Shown: piece by piece, positions 15,729 through 24,160 of the stretch | Layout of the letters: each line of letters begins with the position of its first letter | How positions within the stretch are numbered: the first letter of the stretch is position 1 | From: VRUE01 sp963707965 | GTDB lineage: Bacteria > Actinomycetota > Thermoleophilia > Solirubrobacterales > 70-9 | Assembly (NCBI GenBank): GCA_963707965.1 | Contig: CAVPRR010000007.1 | Span: 1,009,463-1,073,462 of the forward strand | Direction of reading: 5' to 3' | DNA length: 64,000 nt | Made by a program: the position numbers and the translations under genes | The notes under the pieces: model-generated | The model's database searches: none | What the model was told of the DNA's origin: nothing | What the model saw: only the letters and a program-made list of their open reading frames with translations

Positions 15729-15995
15729 ATGGACCCTGCGCGGGTCAGCCGGATCCTCGGCCACGCGCGGGTGACCACGACGCTTGACATCTACACCCAT
15801 GTCTTCGAAGAAGCGCGCCACAATCTCGATGCGCAGGCGCAGATGGCGAGCAGCGATTTCGCGAACCTGCTCGAGCCCGCCGCGGAAGAAGAAGAAGAGG
15901 CGGACGGCTGCGTGATTCGTTTCCCGCGGGCGCCGAAGAGGCAGCACCGCCGACGCTCGGCGAGGGAAAGGGCGGCGATTCGCTGGACTACTTGA
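15729..15995 (+). pseudogene. Tyrosine integrase, C-terminal remnant
   Basis: Only the last part of a tyrosine recombinase is legible: DPARVSRILGHARVTTTLDIYTHVFEEA, with the conserved LGH box and the catalytic tyrosine of DIYTH. The catalytic arginines and the N-terminal domains are missing upstream. The fragment lies 85 bp from tRNA-Ala(CGC), where an integrase gene of a tRNA-targeting element would sit. It is therefore a decayed element integrase. Confidence 0.8.
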
Positions 15996-16106
15996 CCAGA
16001 ACTTGACTAACAGGCCGGCAAAGCGGGCGAGATCGCGATGATCTGAACCGGAAAGCTGCCTGTACGCAGGCGCTTTGCGATGGAGCTAGCCGGACTCGAA
16101 CCGGCG
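15983..16106. repeat. Element end: integrase 3' tail plus tRNA-Ala att repeat, copy 2
   Basis: This is the second copy of the 29-bp plus 39-bp paired blocks described at 13223-13346, with identical spacing. Here the 39-bp block is continuous with the intact tRNA-Ala gene. The 2.76 kb between the copies holds the MerR and phasin-like genes. Confidence 0.75.
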
Positions 16107-16153
16107 ACCTCCTGGGTGCGATCCAGGCGCTCTTCCAACTGAGCTATAGCCCC
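16081..16153 (-). tRNA. tRNA-Ala (anticodon CGC)
   Basis: A complete 73-nt cloverleaf: acceptor GGGGCTA/TAGCTCC with the alanine identity pair G3-U70, D arm GCTCAGTTGGAAGAGC, anticodon stem CCTGG/CCAGG with loop ATCGCAC, and T arm GCCGG TTCGAGT CCGGC. The CCA tail is not encoded beyond the discriminator A. It is the insertion target of the neighbouring islands, and its 5' half reappears twice near 56-58.8 kb. Confidence 0.95.
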
Positions 16154-16567
16154 GCGTTTGAGGCTCCGGCGGTCGTCCCGGCAGCCTCGCAGGGCAAGGA
16201 TACCCGCATGGGCTGCGGGGTTCCCGCGTCGGGCGACAGCTGGGCCGTGTCAGCCGGGGGGCGGCCCGAAGCGTTCAGATGACGCCCCGATCGCGCTCCG
16301 TTTTCAGGCACGAGTGCCTGAAAACGCGGCGATATCTCCCGATCGCCGCGGATCGGCGGCGACTTGCCTCGCTTCTGCGCCAAGCCCGAGGTACGGTCGT
16401 CGGGACCGACAACAAGCGCCCCGGCAGCGCTGATGACGCCCCGGGGCCGGCACCGAAGAGCAAGCCTTCGATGCGCAGCCGATTCTCCCAAAAGGACCTC
16501 GTGCCCGGGCGGATCGACGGCCCGCAGACGGGCGACCTCGGTGCCCTGACCCGAGAGGAGGGGCGCC
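16154..16567. other. Non-coding stretch with a 26-bp palindrome
   Basis: No convincing gene. It holds a perfect inverted repeat at 16300-16325 (GTTTTCAGGCAC-GA-GTGCCTGAAAAC). That could be a hairpin or a regulator site between the tRNA and the following operon. The rest is unremarkable high-GC sequence. Confidence 0.5.
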
Positions 16568-16984
16568 ATGCCCGACACCACCACCACGATCAGCGGCGAG
16601 CAGCGCGACGCGCTCTACCAGCTCGTGCGCGACCACCTCGGCGGCCTGAACGACGTCTGGATCGCCCTGGAGCAGACCAAGGACTTCGCCGCGGCCGAGC
16701 GGCTCGGCCTGGAGTTCGGCCGGGACTTTCGCCTGCTGGAGGATCTCGGCTGGGGCGGGGACGACGACCGAGAGGAGGTCACGCTGACGATGCCGACCGA
16801 CGAGCTCACCCAGGCCCTCAGGCGCCTCCACGAGGAAGCCGAGGCGGGCCTCTCCGGCTCGCCACAGGAACGCCGCTCACGGGAAGAAGACGAGAAGGCC
16901 GACCGGCGCCTGCTACTCGCGATGGACACCTGCGGGGAGCTGCTGGCCGCAATCGATGAGCAGTCAAGGGAGGAATCGCGATGA
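16568..16984 (+). CDS. Uncharacterised acidic protein, first gene of small operon
   Basis: The 138-residue soluble protein is rich in Glu/Asp/Arg (WIALEQTKDFAAAERLGLEFGRDFRLLEDLGWG; TMPTDELTQALRRLHEEAE). A strong ribosome site (GAGAGGAGGGGC) precedes the ATG. Its TGA overlaps the ATG of the winged-helix gene by 4 bp, so the two are co-translated. No known domain is recognised. Confidence 0.65.
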   Translation: MPDTTTTISGEQRDALYQLVRDHLGGLNDVWIALEQTKDFAAAERLGLEFGRDFRLLEDLGWGGDDDREEVTLTMPTDELTQALRRLHEEAEAGLSGSPQERRSREEDEKADRRLLLAMDTCGELLAAIDEQSREESR

Positions 16985-17456
16985 GCGGGAAGCAAACTGC
17001 AGAGCAGGCGACGCTGGGTATCGTGGAGGCTCACCCAGGGTTGACGGCGGCTGAGGTCGCCGAAGCCGCCGGCATCGGCCGCTCGAGCGCCGCAAAGCAG
17101 CTGGCGGCACTTGAGCGAGCCGGCAAGGTCACCCGCCGCCCCGGCGGGCGCGAGGGCGGGCGCCGCCTACCCGACCGCTGGGCGTTGGCGAGCAAGGGGA
17201 CGGCGGCAACGGCCAAGCCGCAGGCCAAGGGCTCGGGTGAGCGCCTGCGCCCCGGCCAGCTCGATGGCCTCGTGCTTTCCTACATGCAAGAGCACAAAGA
17301 CATCGGCCCGCTCAGCGCCAGCGCGATCGGCAAGGGGATCGCGCGATCCTCGGGCGCCGTGGCGAATTGCCTTGCCAGGTTGGCGAAGGCGGAGAAGGTC
17401 CGGCTGGCAAAGAAAAGCCCCGTCGCTACGCGATCAAGGGGGCGAGCACGGGATGA
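16981..17456 (+). pseudogene. Winged-helix DNA-binding protein, frameshifted near its end
   Basis: An N-terminal MarR/IclR-like helix-turn-helix (HPGLTAAEVAEAAGIGRSSAAKQLAALERAGKVTRRPGG) is followed by a second winged-helix-like unit (GPLSASAIGKGIARSSGAVANCLARLAKAEKVRLAKKS). As written the frame runs on to 17709 with shadow-like sequence. Adding one C in the CCCC run near 17420 gives the expected ending RRYAIKGASTG and a stop at 17454-17456. That stop overlaps the next ATG (ATGA), which supports the repaired version. A true frameshift or a homopolymer error are both possible. Confidence 0.65.
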
Positions 17457-18029
17457 GAGGCTGCGTGAAGCGATGGGGGAACGGGCGCCGCGCGTCCTTT
17501 CCGCTCTCAACGCCGCGGGAGATCAACCACATCGTCTTAACGGGAACGCTGAGCGCCGATCCGCAGGAGGCTCGCAGCCCCACGGGCGCTCGCGTCGCCC
17601 TGCTGTGGAATCGAGTTCCCGGTCGCGGACCCCGACCACCCTGGGTCACTTTGGACCTGGGCAAGCTGCCTGGTCGAAGTGCCCGGTGATCGGGCCAGGC
17701 GGGACGTAGAGGCGCTGCACGGTGGCGCACCCGTGTTGGCGGCGGGCCAGCTCAGCGCCCGCTGGACGATCGAGGGTGGCCACACGAGCCGGCGCGGCGT
17801 GATCGTCGCGACCCTGGTCAAGGCCGGCCCTCCTCCCGAGCAGCCAGACATGTGCGTCGCCGGGGGCGGGCCGTCTACGCCGGGGCCACTGCAAGTGGCG
17901 ACACTCAGCGTCACCTGGCGGCCCGGCTGGATCGAGCATTCCGGGCCAGCGAAATACCTGGTCTCCGACCGAGAGCCATCGCAAGCTCAGCAGACTGCCG
18001 AATCCAGGGATACGATGGGCCACACGTAA
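17453..18029 (+). pseudogene. SSB-like OB-fold protein, frameshifted
   Basis: From ATG 17453 the frame gives INHIVLTGTLSADPQEARSPTGARVALLW, the start of a single-stranded-DNA-binding OB fold. It then loses similarity. The +1 frame continues the fold (SCLVEVPGDRARRDVEALHGGAPVLAAGQLSARWTIEGG...GVIVATLVKA) to a stop at 18029. The crossing point is near 17605-17615. The tail has an extra Cys-containing segment (QPDMCVAGGG). It lies in an operon with the winged-helix gene, as in mobile-element or DNA-uptake gene sets. Confidence 0.6.
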
Positions 18030-18047
18030 GCGGACGGAGGGAAAGGC

Positions 18048-18527
18048 GTGGATTGGCGGAGACTCATGTACGGCCAGCAGCAGGTCGAAGCTGAGGCTGC
18101 CGAAAGTGGCATCGAGACTGTGGCGCCCGGAACGGAAGACGCTGAGGCGCCGGAGGTCGAAGGCGTCGAGTCGCAGGTCGAGCGGGCCAACGGGGATGGG
18201 TTGCCGCCGGCCGGCTGGTACCCGGATCCACACGCGCCGGAGAAACGGCGGTACTGGGATGGGACGCGGTGGATCAAGCCCAAGCCCACCGGCAGAGCCA
18301 ACCGCCTGGCGGTCACCGCGCTGATCTGCGCTTGTCTCGCTGGCGTCGTCGTCGGCGGAATCCTGGGGATCGTCTTTGGGTCCGTTGCCCTCGACGAGAT
18401 CAGGGAGTCCGAAGGCAAGGAGCGTGGTGAAGCCATGGCCCAGTGGGCGATCGGGCTCGGAGTGGTCAACCTTGTGATCTCCGCCGTATTCGTGGCGTTG
18501 GTTATCGCCGCGCTTCAGTCGTCGTAG
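18048..18527 (+). CDS. DUF2510 membrane protein
   Basis: The 159-residue protein starts at GTG with GGAGGGAAAGG upstream. It has an acidic N-terminus and a DUF2510 motif at about residues 46-80 (PAGWYPDPHAPEKRRYWDGTRW). Two membrane helices follow with the short DUF4190-type loop GIVFGSVALDEIRESEGKERGEAMAQW. DUF2510 proteins are actinobacterial, usually with the motif in the cytosol; their function is unknown. Its last ~90 bp and the downstream region are duplicated in decayed form at 19.9 kb. Confidence 0.8.
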   Translation: MDWRRLMYGQQQVEAEAAESGIETVAPGTEDAEAPEVEGVESQVERANGDGLPPAGWYPDPHAPEKRRYWDGTRWIKPKPTGRANRLAVTALICACLAGVVVGGILGIVFGSVALDEIRESEGKERGEAMAQWAIGLGVVNLVISAVFVALVIAALQSS

Positions 18528-18690
18528 AGCGGCACAGCTCGTGCTCGGACTGAGATGCCGGTTTGCATGAGATGGGGATCTTCATACTGCGGGATGATCG
18601 CTGCGCGTGCGACTCCCCGATATCGTCGGTCCAACTATGGTTGAGCGGCGGTACGGGGGCCGAAACGTGATCAGAAAGCGATCAGCTTTG
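18436..18690 (+). repeat. Segmental duplication, parent copy
   Basis: This segment spans the 3' end of the DUF2510 gene, the downstream GCGGCAC region, the GATATCGTCGGTCC block and the AAACGTGATC block. The same order of blocks recurs at about 19930-20190. Confidence 0.75.
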
Positions 18691-18818
18691 GCGATCGCCT
18701 GGCGCGGGGACCCAGCGACGGTCTCGCTTGTCTTCGAAGACTGCAACGGCGACCACGCGAAGGCGCCTGTGAACCGCAGCACAAAGTTACGGTTAGCTCT
18801 TACCCAAAGGGGGATCAC

Positions 18819-19850
18819 GTGAATCGACTTTTCTCTGCCGTGGTTGCGCTCTTAATACTCAGCCTCCCAACAACCGCCTTTGGCTTCGAAGGGGGAGGCC
18901 GCAAGCCGAGCCAAGCACCGCTAATCGCGGCCGGCCAGCACTACACAGGCCAACTCAACAACCACGCATCAGACGCCAACTACGGCAGCTACGTCGAGGT
19001 CGCATTGTGGCGCTTGCCCCCGGTCACGACACATGACGTTGTCACGGTCGACTGGCATGTTGTTCCGCGAAGTGGATCTACAGGCGAATTCCCCGTCTGC
19101 ATGGTCCTTGCGCAGGGCGTCGATGACTTTAACTGGGGCACCGTCTTTGGCTCGGTCTATGAAGACGATGGCTGCGACGAAGATGCGCCGGTGTACGGTG
19201 TAAGTGGAAGTGGTACGGCGCGGACTGAAATTGTGGTCCAAGACACCAGCGCGACATCGTCCTACCTTGAGTTCTTTAGCCGTGCGTCGGCCGACGAACC
19301 AGCTCGCTATGAGACATACCCCTACGATTTCACGGTTGAGCAACCTCTTCACTACCTGAGCCTCGCCATGAAGCCATTGGAATCGGTGAGTGCCAACGGT
19401 ATTGTTGAAGCGACAGTTACGCAGGCGACTGGGTTGCCCGCGCCGGACGGATTAACCGTGAATCTCGGGGTTACCTGGCGAGAAGGAGGGATCGCTAGCT
19501 ACTCGACCACAACGAGTGGCGGCGTAGCACGCTTCCAGCTGGCGTTACCTGAATCGGCATATGGCCGTACGGCGGTCTTCAGGGCGTCTCATCCCAGTGA
19601 TGGGACATTTCAGGCTGTTACGGCACCGAACATCAGGATCAAGATCACGAAACCAGCACAGGTGCCACCAAGTGCGTGTAGAACTGCCAAACGGCGGAAG
19701 GCAGTGCTGAGTCGTCAGCTCGTACGGCTCAGACGACATGGCAGGCGGGCGCACGGTTATCGGCGCAGGACAATTCAACGAAGGATTCGGCACCTTGAGC
19801 ATCAGCTTCAAACCGCTCGCGCCGATGTAGCAGCTAGCTGCGGTCACTGA
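18819..19850 (+). CDS. Secreted protein with Ig-like domain and basic C-terminus
   Basis: The 343-residue protein starts at GTG and has a clear signal peptide (MNRLFSAVVALLILSLPTTAFG). A beta-rich domain follows (LIAAGQHYTGQLNNHASDANYGSYVEVALWRLPP), with one likely Cys pair (FPVCM, DDGCDED). An Ig/carboxypeptidase-regulatory-like repeat lies near residues 190-275 (VEATVTQATGLPAPDGLTVNLGV). The C-terminal ~50 residues are strongly Arg/His-rich (RRHGRRAHGYRRRTIQRR), perhaps for wall or nucleic-acid binding. I do not recognise a family. Confidence 0.75.
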   Translation: MNRLFSAVVALLILSLPTTAFGFEGGGRKPSQAPLIAAGQHYTGQLNNHASDANYGSYVEVALWRLPPVTTHDVVTVDWHVVPRSGSTGEFPVCMVLAQGVDDFNWGTVFGSVYEDDGCDEDAPVYGVSGSGTARTEIVVQDTSATSSYLEFFSRASADEPARYETYPYDFTVEQPLHYLSLAMKPLESVSANGIVEATVTQATGLPAPDGLTVNLGVTWREGGIASYSTTTSGGVARFQLALPESAYGRTAVFRASHPSDGTFQAVTAPNIRIKITKPAQVPPSACRTAKRRKAVLSRQLVRLRRHGRRAHGYRRRTIQRRIRHLEHQLQTARADVAASCGH

Positions 19851-19929
19851 ACGCAACTTAACTCGTTGTGGCCCTGAGCCAGAGCAGCGGCTAAGAGGCG
19901 ACACCGAAGAAGAGGCAAATAGGCATTGA

Positions 19930-20190
19930 TTGGCCAATGGGCGATAGGGCTCGGAGTGGTCAACCTGATCTTCGGCTGTATTCGTGGAGTTGGTTAGCGC
20001 CGCGCTTCAGTTGTCGTAAAGCGGCACTGCAGAATCCTGCTCGACTGAGACGGCGGTCGGCGCGGGATGGGATCTTCAGACCGCGGGATGACGGTGGTGC
20101 CTGCAGTTCCCGATATCGTCGGTCCATCATGCGGCACTCAAGCGGTGGTAGAGGGTGGGGAAACGTGATCGGAGCGGGATCGGCGTCGAT
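19930..20190 (+). pseudogene. Degenerate duplicate of DUF2510 gene end and downstream region
   Basis: 19937-20035 matches 18437-18535 with scattered substitutions and small indels; the reading frame is broken (QWAIGLGVVNL then a stop). 20040-20175 matches 18545-18675, including GATATCGTCGGTCC and AAACGTGATC. The intervening secreted gene is not duplicated, so the copy is a decayed partial duplication. It fills most of the 19851-20269 gap. Confidence 0.75.
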
Positions 20191-20269
20191 GATCGACCGT
20201 GCCGCGAGAACCGGGGCGGCGACTTGTCTTGGCTTCCATGAATCCAGCCACTGACAGACGGAGGTGCTC

Positions 20270-20425
20270 ATGAAGCGCAGCGCAGTATTGCTGCTCCTGC
20301 CGGCTCTCATCATTTGCGTCGTGGGGGCCGGTGTCGCGCCCGCGAATGCACGGATCCGGCACCCACACCGGCACAAGAGCCGAGCATACATAGACGCTTC
20401 TCCGTTGGGTTGTGGACGGCAATAG
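20270..20425 (+). CDS. Small secreted peptide
   Basis: A 51-residue product (MKRSAVLLLLPALIICVVGAG...) has a textbook signal peptide with predicted cleavage after VAPANA. It leaves a ~25-residue basic His/Arg-rich peptide (RIRHPHRHKSRAYIDASPLGC) with one Cys. The ribosome site CGGAGGTG is well placed. There is no family match by eye. Confidence 0.5.
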   Translation: MKRSAVLLLLPALIICVVGAGVAPANARIRHPHRHKSRAYIDASPLGCGRQ

Positions 20426-20509
20426 CGGAAAGCTAAAGGATCGGGGATTCTACGAGTCGCTAGTCGATGAGCTATTCACCGCCATCAGCAGACCGCTTGG
20501 CGTAGGCCA

Positions 20510-20908
20510 ATGATCGACAAGCGACGGCGGTTCCCGATTACCTTGGTGCTTACTGCGGCAGTGTGCGCGGCTGTAGGTGCGTTCCTGTGGGTGCTGCTCC
20601 AGCATGGCTCTTCAACGGTGCAGGGCGCGCCACCGCCGAGCGCTGTAACAAGCGCCCGCAGTTTGACGGCCGCTGGGTCGGATGGTCGCCGGGCCCTGGC
20701 TGCACCCTTGGCGGCTGTCTTGAAAGGCGGTCGTCTGTTGCCTCCGGGTAGCCGCCTTGTCCTCGCTCGAAATAACTGGAGTCAACAGGGTCGTTTCGCC
20801 ATGACCGCTGCCGCACTGCACCTCGCAACCGGTGTCAAGCGATCCATCGATGTCGGTTACATGAGAGTCGGTAAAGGCTGGCTCATAACTTACGTGGGGG
20901 CGCGGTGA
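20510..20908 (+). CDS. Membrane-anchored exported protein, coupled to lipase gene
   Basis: The 132-residue protein has a signal-anchor at residues 9-28 (ITLVLTAAVCAAVGAFLWVLL) and a short exported part (GSRLVLARNNWSQQGRFAMTAAALHLATG...YMRVGKGWLITYVG). Its stop overlaps the GTG of the following lipase-like gene by 4 bp (GTGA). It may therefore be a dedicated partner or chaperone of that enzyme. No recognised domain. Confidence 0.6.
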   Translation: MIDKRRRFPITLVLTAAVCAAVGAFLWVLLQHGSSTVQGAPPPSAVTSARSLTAAGSDGRRALAAPLAAVLKGGRLLPPGSRLVLARNNWSQQGRFAMTAAALHLATGVKRSIDVGYMRVGKGWLITYVGAR

Positions 20909-22677
20909 ACTCGCGCCGTGCTTTGCCATTGGCTGCCTGCCTGCTTGTTCTATTTGCAGGCGCCGCGAGGTCGACTGGGGCGTCGAGCACGACGCTTCAG
21001 TCATGCGAGACCCAGCAGCTGAGGCCATTGGCCGGCCCACTGCATCTTGGATCGGTCCCCATCATTTTCATTCATGGGGTCGCGGGAGATCCCAGCATCT
21101 TTACGAAGCCCGCTCCCGGCAGCGCGAAATCCCTTTCCGTCGAGGTCGCTTCGCTGCCGCAGACGACGGTCTGGACCTTCGACTATCACGACGTTTCGCT
21201 GGACTGGGTGACGAACCCCCGAATAGGCCCTGCCTTCGCAGCGTCCATCGCCTGCCTTGCACGCGCCACCCACCACCGCGTCATCGTTATCGCCCACTCG
21301 ATGGGAGGGCTCGCGACCCAGTACGCAGCATCGCGGTCCGATCCTGAGGGTGGAATAGTCGGTGAACACATTGCCCATGTATTCGCCATCGCGACACCGT
21401 TCACGGGCTCGGAGCTCTTGACCGCAGTCGCGGATGCAGTCAAAGGCGGCCCGCGTGCCGATCCAGCCTGGGGCGCTGTCGCCGACGCTCTTCTTTCCGA
21501 GTGCGCTGGATACGCCCAGTCCGCGTATCGCAATGGCGCCATCTCCTCACCCTGTGGCGTCCTCTCTGTCTTGCACAGTCCAGTAGGAACCGCCCTGCAA
21601 TACCAATCTCCGGAGATTCGCGCCCTACCGCGCTGGCCAGCGAGCGTGCCCGTGACCGATATCGCCGGCGAAATCGACCTCACCTTCGGCATCTGGAAGC
21701 TGCGCCACGCGTTCAACATTGGGGATGTAGCGGTCAGCCAGGGTTCTGCAACAGCCCACAACACAAGTGGCTCTCCTGTCCGAATCATCTGCCACGAGTC
21801 GCTCATCGGCCTCTTCCGGACACCGTGCTATCACAGCCGCCTACCCCAAAACTCGGACGTAGTTCGCGGGCTCCTTCATGACGTACGCGGTGCTGTAGAC
21901 CTCGAGCGGGGGACGTTCCTGCCTGCTGCGACTGGCCCCAACGATTGGTCGTCATACCTCCCCGTGATTGCAGGGCGCACCTGTACGTACAGGGCCACCG
22001 CCACAGTCGGTCAGTTCACCAGCGTGGCGGAACAGGCGAGCAGGATCGACTCTCCTCAACTGAAAGCTGACGGCGTTCACTTCAGCATCCATAGCACCAC
22101 CACGACGACTACGACTGGCCCAGGCATACAGCCAGAATCCGAAAGCCAGACGATGACCTACCCCTATGTACTTGCGAACGATGGGACTGTCAGGACGAAC
22201 CCCGGCAGCATCTCAAGATCAGGAATCGAATACGGGTTTTCCGGCTTCGAGATCTGGCCCACGCTAATCTCGCTTCGGGAAGGAAAATCGATCACCACCA
22301 CGATCGAGTCACGGTTTGCGGCCACCACGGAAGCAATGCGCGCTGAACTACGCAAGGCGCTACATGGGCCAGACGAAGTAAACGCTACCGTGACACTGAA
22401 AGTCGGCCCCGCGCCTCCCATTGGAACAATAACGACGCCAGCGGGAACGTTCACGAACACTATCGGCGTTCGATCTACGCTGGTCAGCGAGCATGTTGAG
22501 AACGCGCCCCTCGGCACTGACGCCGAAGTCATGAAGGCCATGCGCGCCCTAGGGCCAGGCGCCACTGACGTCTACTTAGCTCGCGGCGTCGGGATCGTCG
22601 AGACCAAGCAGGGCGGCCCATTCGCATCGCTCAGTTCACCGCCGGAGCTGGTCGGCTGCAGCGTTTCTTCTCACTAG
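20905..22677 (+). CDS. Secreted alpha/beta hydrolase (lipase/PGAP1-like)
   Basis: The 590-residue protein starts at GTG and has a signal peptide (LPLAACLLVLFAGAARS). The alpha/beta hydrolase core shows the oxyanion HG in VPIIFIHGVAGDPSIF (about residue 56) and the nucleophile elbow IAHSMGG (Ser near 133). The arrangement resembles PGAP1-type or GPI-esterase-like lipases. The C-terminal ~250 residues are a separate beta-rich region with a Thr run (HSTTTTTTTG). Catalytic Asp and His are not certain. It probably acts on lipids or esters outside the membrane. Confidence 0.82.
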   Translation: MNSRRALPLAACLLVLFAGAARSTGASSTTLQSCETQQLRPLAGPLHLGSVPIIFIHGVAGDPSIFTKPAPGSAKSLSVEVASLPQTTVWTFDYHDVSLDWVTNPRIGPAFAASIACLARATHHRVIVIAHSMGGLATQYAASRSDPEGGIVGEHIAHVFAIATPFTGSELLTAVADAVKGGPRADPAWGAVADALLSECAGYAQSAYRNGAISSPCGVLSVLHSPVGTALQYQSPEIRALPRWPASVPVTDIAGEIDLTFGIWKLRHAFNIGDVAVSQGSATAHNTSGSPVRIICHESLIGLFRTPCYHSRLPQNSDVVRGLLHDVRGAVDLERGTFLPAATGPNDWSSYLPVIAGRTCTYRATATVGQFTSVAEQASRIDSPQLKADGVHFSIHSTTTTTTTGPGIQPESESQTMTYPYVLANDGTVRTNPGSISRSGIEYGFSGFEIWPTLISLREGKSITTTIESRFAATTEAMRAELRKALHGPDEVNATVTLKVGPAPPIGTITTPAGTFTNTIGVRSTLVSEHVENAPLGTDAEVMKAMRALGPGATDVYLARGVGIVETKQGGPFASLSSPPELVGCSVSSH

Positions 22678-22885
22678 ACGGTGTACTTGCGCGTGATCAC
22701 GTATCTTGCGAGCTTCACCTACTCCCGCATCGGCTCCGGTGTCGGCTCGGTTCCCCTGCTGACCGCGTCGGTCCCGGTCTTCATTTCCGGCACACCCTTG
22801 CGCTTGCATCTCGACGCCTCGAGCGCACTACGTGAATGAAGCGGTCAGACGGTGACCTTGGTTGCCGAAGGCAAGCCGCTGGACA

Positions 22886-24160
22886 TCAGGGACTGATGGG
22901 GATCGCATCGGCTGGTGTTACCGGCTTGTTCTTGCCGTTTGAACATTTTTCGACTACGAAGCCAGGTGCGCAGACGGTGCGGGCGCGCCATCGCTTCTCG
23001 TAGCTAATCGCAAACTTGGAAAAGGCCGTCTCCTGGGCTTCACGGCTCAGCTCCGATTCAATCTGAGACTTCACTTGGCTCAGCGGCTGGACTTTGCCTG
23101 GTGTTGCGCGTACGACCTCGAAGATCACGTAGCCCTGTGCCCCGTTCATGATTGGTCCTTCGATTCGGTTCAGCGGAGCACTGAAGAACGCCGTGCCGAG
23201 GACTTCTTCAATTCCCTTCGGAGTCACGCCGACTTGTAAGCCCCCATCCGCGTTCGTCGTTGAGTCGGTCGAGTAGCGACGCGCGACCCTCTTCCAGTTG
23301 GAAGGTAGATCGTTGGTTTCCAGCAGAGCCTTCGCTTGTTCCACCTGCGCCTCGTCTGCGTTGACAATGGTGCGCACATCGCGGCTGGCGTTCTGCATGA
23401 ACTGGACCAGCTTCCTCTGCGCGTAGTATGCGGCGATCTCACCACGACTCGGCCCTGGCGGTACGCTGGCAGCGATTTTCGCCTGGATTCGCTTGCTGAG
23501 GATTTGAAGTTTCACTCGCTCGGTGACGTCGGTGGGGCTGTAGTGCAATTCCTTCAAGAACTTCGTGAATTCCGCCTGCGATTTGAAGTTCTGCTTCTTC
23601 AATTTCTTGAGTTCGGCTTCGATTTCCTTTCGGGTGACTTCGACGCCTTCTTCGCTCGCCAGGCCCTGCAGCCAAACGGCTTCGAAGATCGAGTTGAGCG
23701 CGCTTTCTCTCAGTTCGTCATATTTCGGATCACCGGGCTTGGGCGGATTCTTCTCACCCGCCTGCGCTGCCGCAAGTTCGATAGCGTGGGCGAAATCGTG
23801 CCTCGTAATGGTTCCCTCCGCCGGAGGTACGTTGGCGATCAGGGCCACCACGTTCGGGGGAAGGTCAGCGGGGGCAGGAAGCTTCGCCCCGTGGTTCTTC
23901 GTGCCTCCGCCCCCGGTTAGTAGTAGGAGAGCTGCGGCCGCCCCGAGCGCCGCAGTGAGTGTTCCCACAACAAGTGCCCAGGGCCACCAGCGAGAAGAGG
24001 CTCGCTTTGGCGGCGTCCCGATACTGCCTGCACCCTGTGAAACCAGCTGGGCCCCACAGTTGGGGCAGAACATCCCAGGGTCGCCGCCGAGCTCGGTCCC
24101 GCATGAGCCGCAGAAGCGCCCCTGAGCTGGTCTTGCTTTCCGGTCCGTAGGATCAGGCAC
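22886..24160 (-). CDS. Zinc-ribbon membrane-anchored PrsA/SurA-like peptidyl-prolyl isomerase
   Basis: The 424-residue protein is read from GTG 24160, which overlaps the upstream stop by 8 bp and has an AGGGAG ribosome site. An N-terminal zinc ribbon (FCGSCGTELGGDPGMFCPNCG) is followed by a membrane helix (WPWALVVGTLTAALGAAAALLLL). The exported part has a SurA-like N-domain (ITRHDFAHAIELAAAQAG...VEVTRKEIEAELKKLKKQNF). A parvulin rotamase with A-ARRYSTDSTTNADGGLQVGV and GPIMNGAQGYVIFEVVRATPG completes it. It should assist folding of secreted proteins, perhaps the many exported products of this cluster. Confidence 0.88.
   Translation of the reverse strand: MPDPTDRKARPAQGRFCGSCGTELGGDPGMFCPNCGAQLVSQGAGSIGTPPKRASSRWWPWALVVGTLTAALGAAAALLLLTGGGGTKNHGAKLPAPADLPPNVVALIANVPPAEGTITRHDFAHAIELAAAQAGEKNPPKPGDPKYDELRESALNSIFEAVWLQGLASEEGVEVTRKEIEAELKKLKKQNFKSQAEFTKFLKELHYSPTDVTERVKLQILSKRIQAKIAASVPPGPSRGEIAAYYAQRKLVQFMQNASRDVRTIVNADEAQVEQAKALLETNDLPSNWKRVARRYSTDSTTNADGGLQVGVTPKGIEEVLGTAFFSAPLNRIEGPIMNGAQGYVIFEVVRATPGKVQPLSQVKSQIESELSREAQETAFSKFAISYEKRWRARTVCAPGFVVEKCSNGKNKPVTPADAIPISP

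Noticed and set aside
18607..18822. 71-codon frame before the secreted protein
   Set aside because: Covers the duplicated non-coding block, which is conserved as DNA rather than as protein.
22681..22839. 52-codon frame between the lipase and PrsA-like genes, followed by a short tail AEGKPLDIRD
   Set aside because: No ribosome site, no domain, no neighbour coupling. It could be a remnant but cannot be supported.
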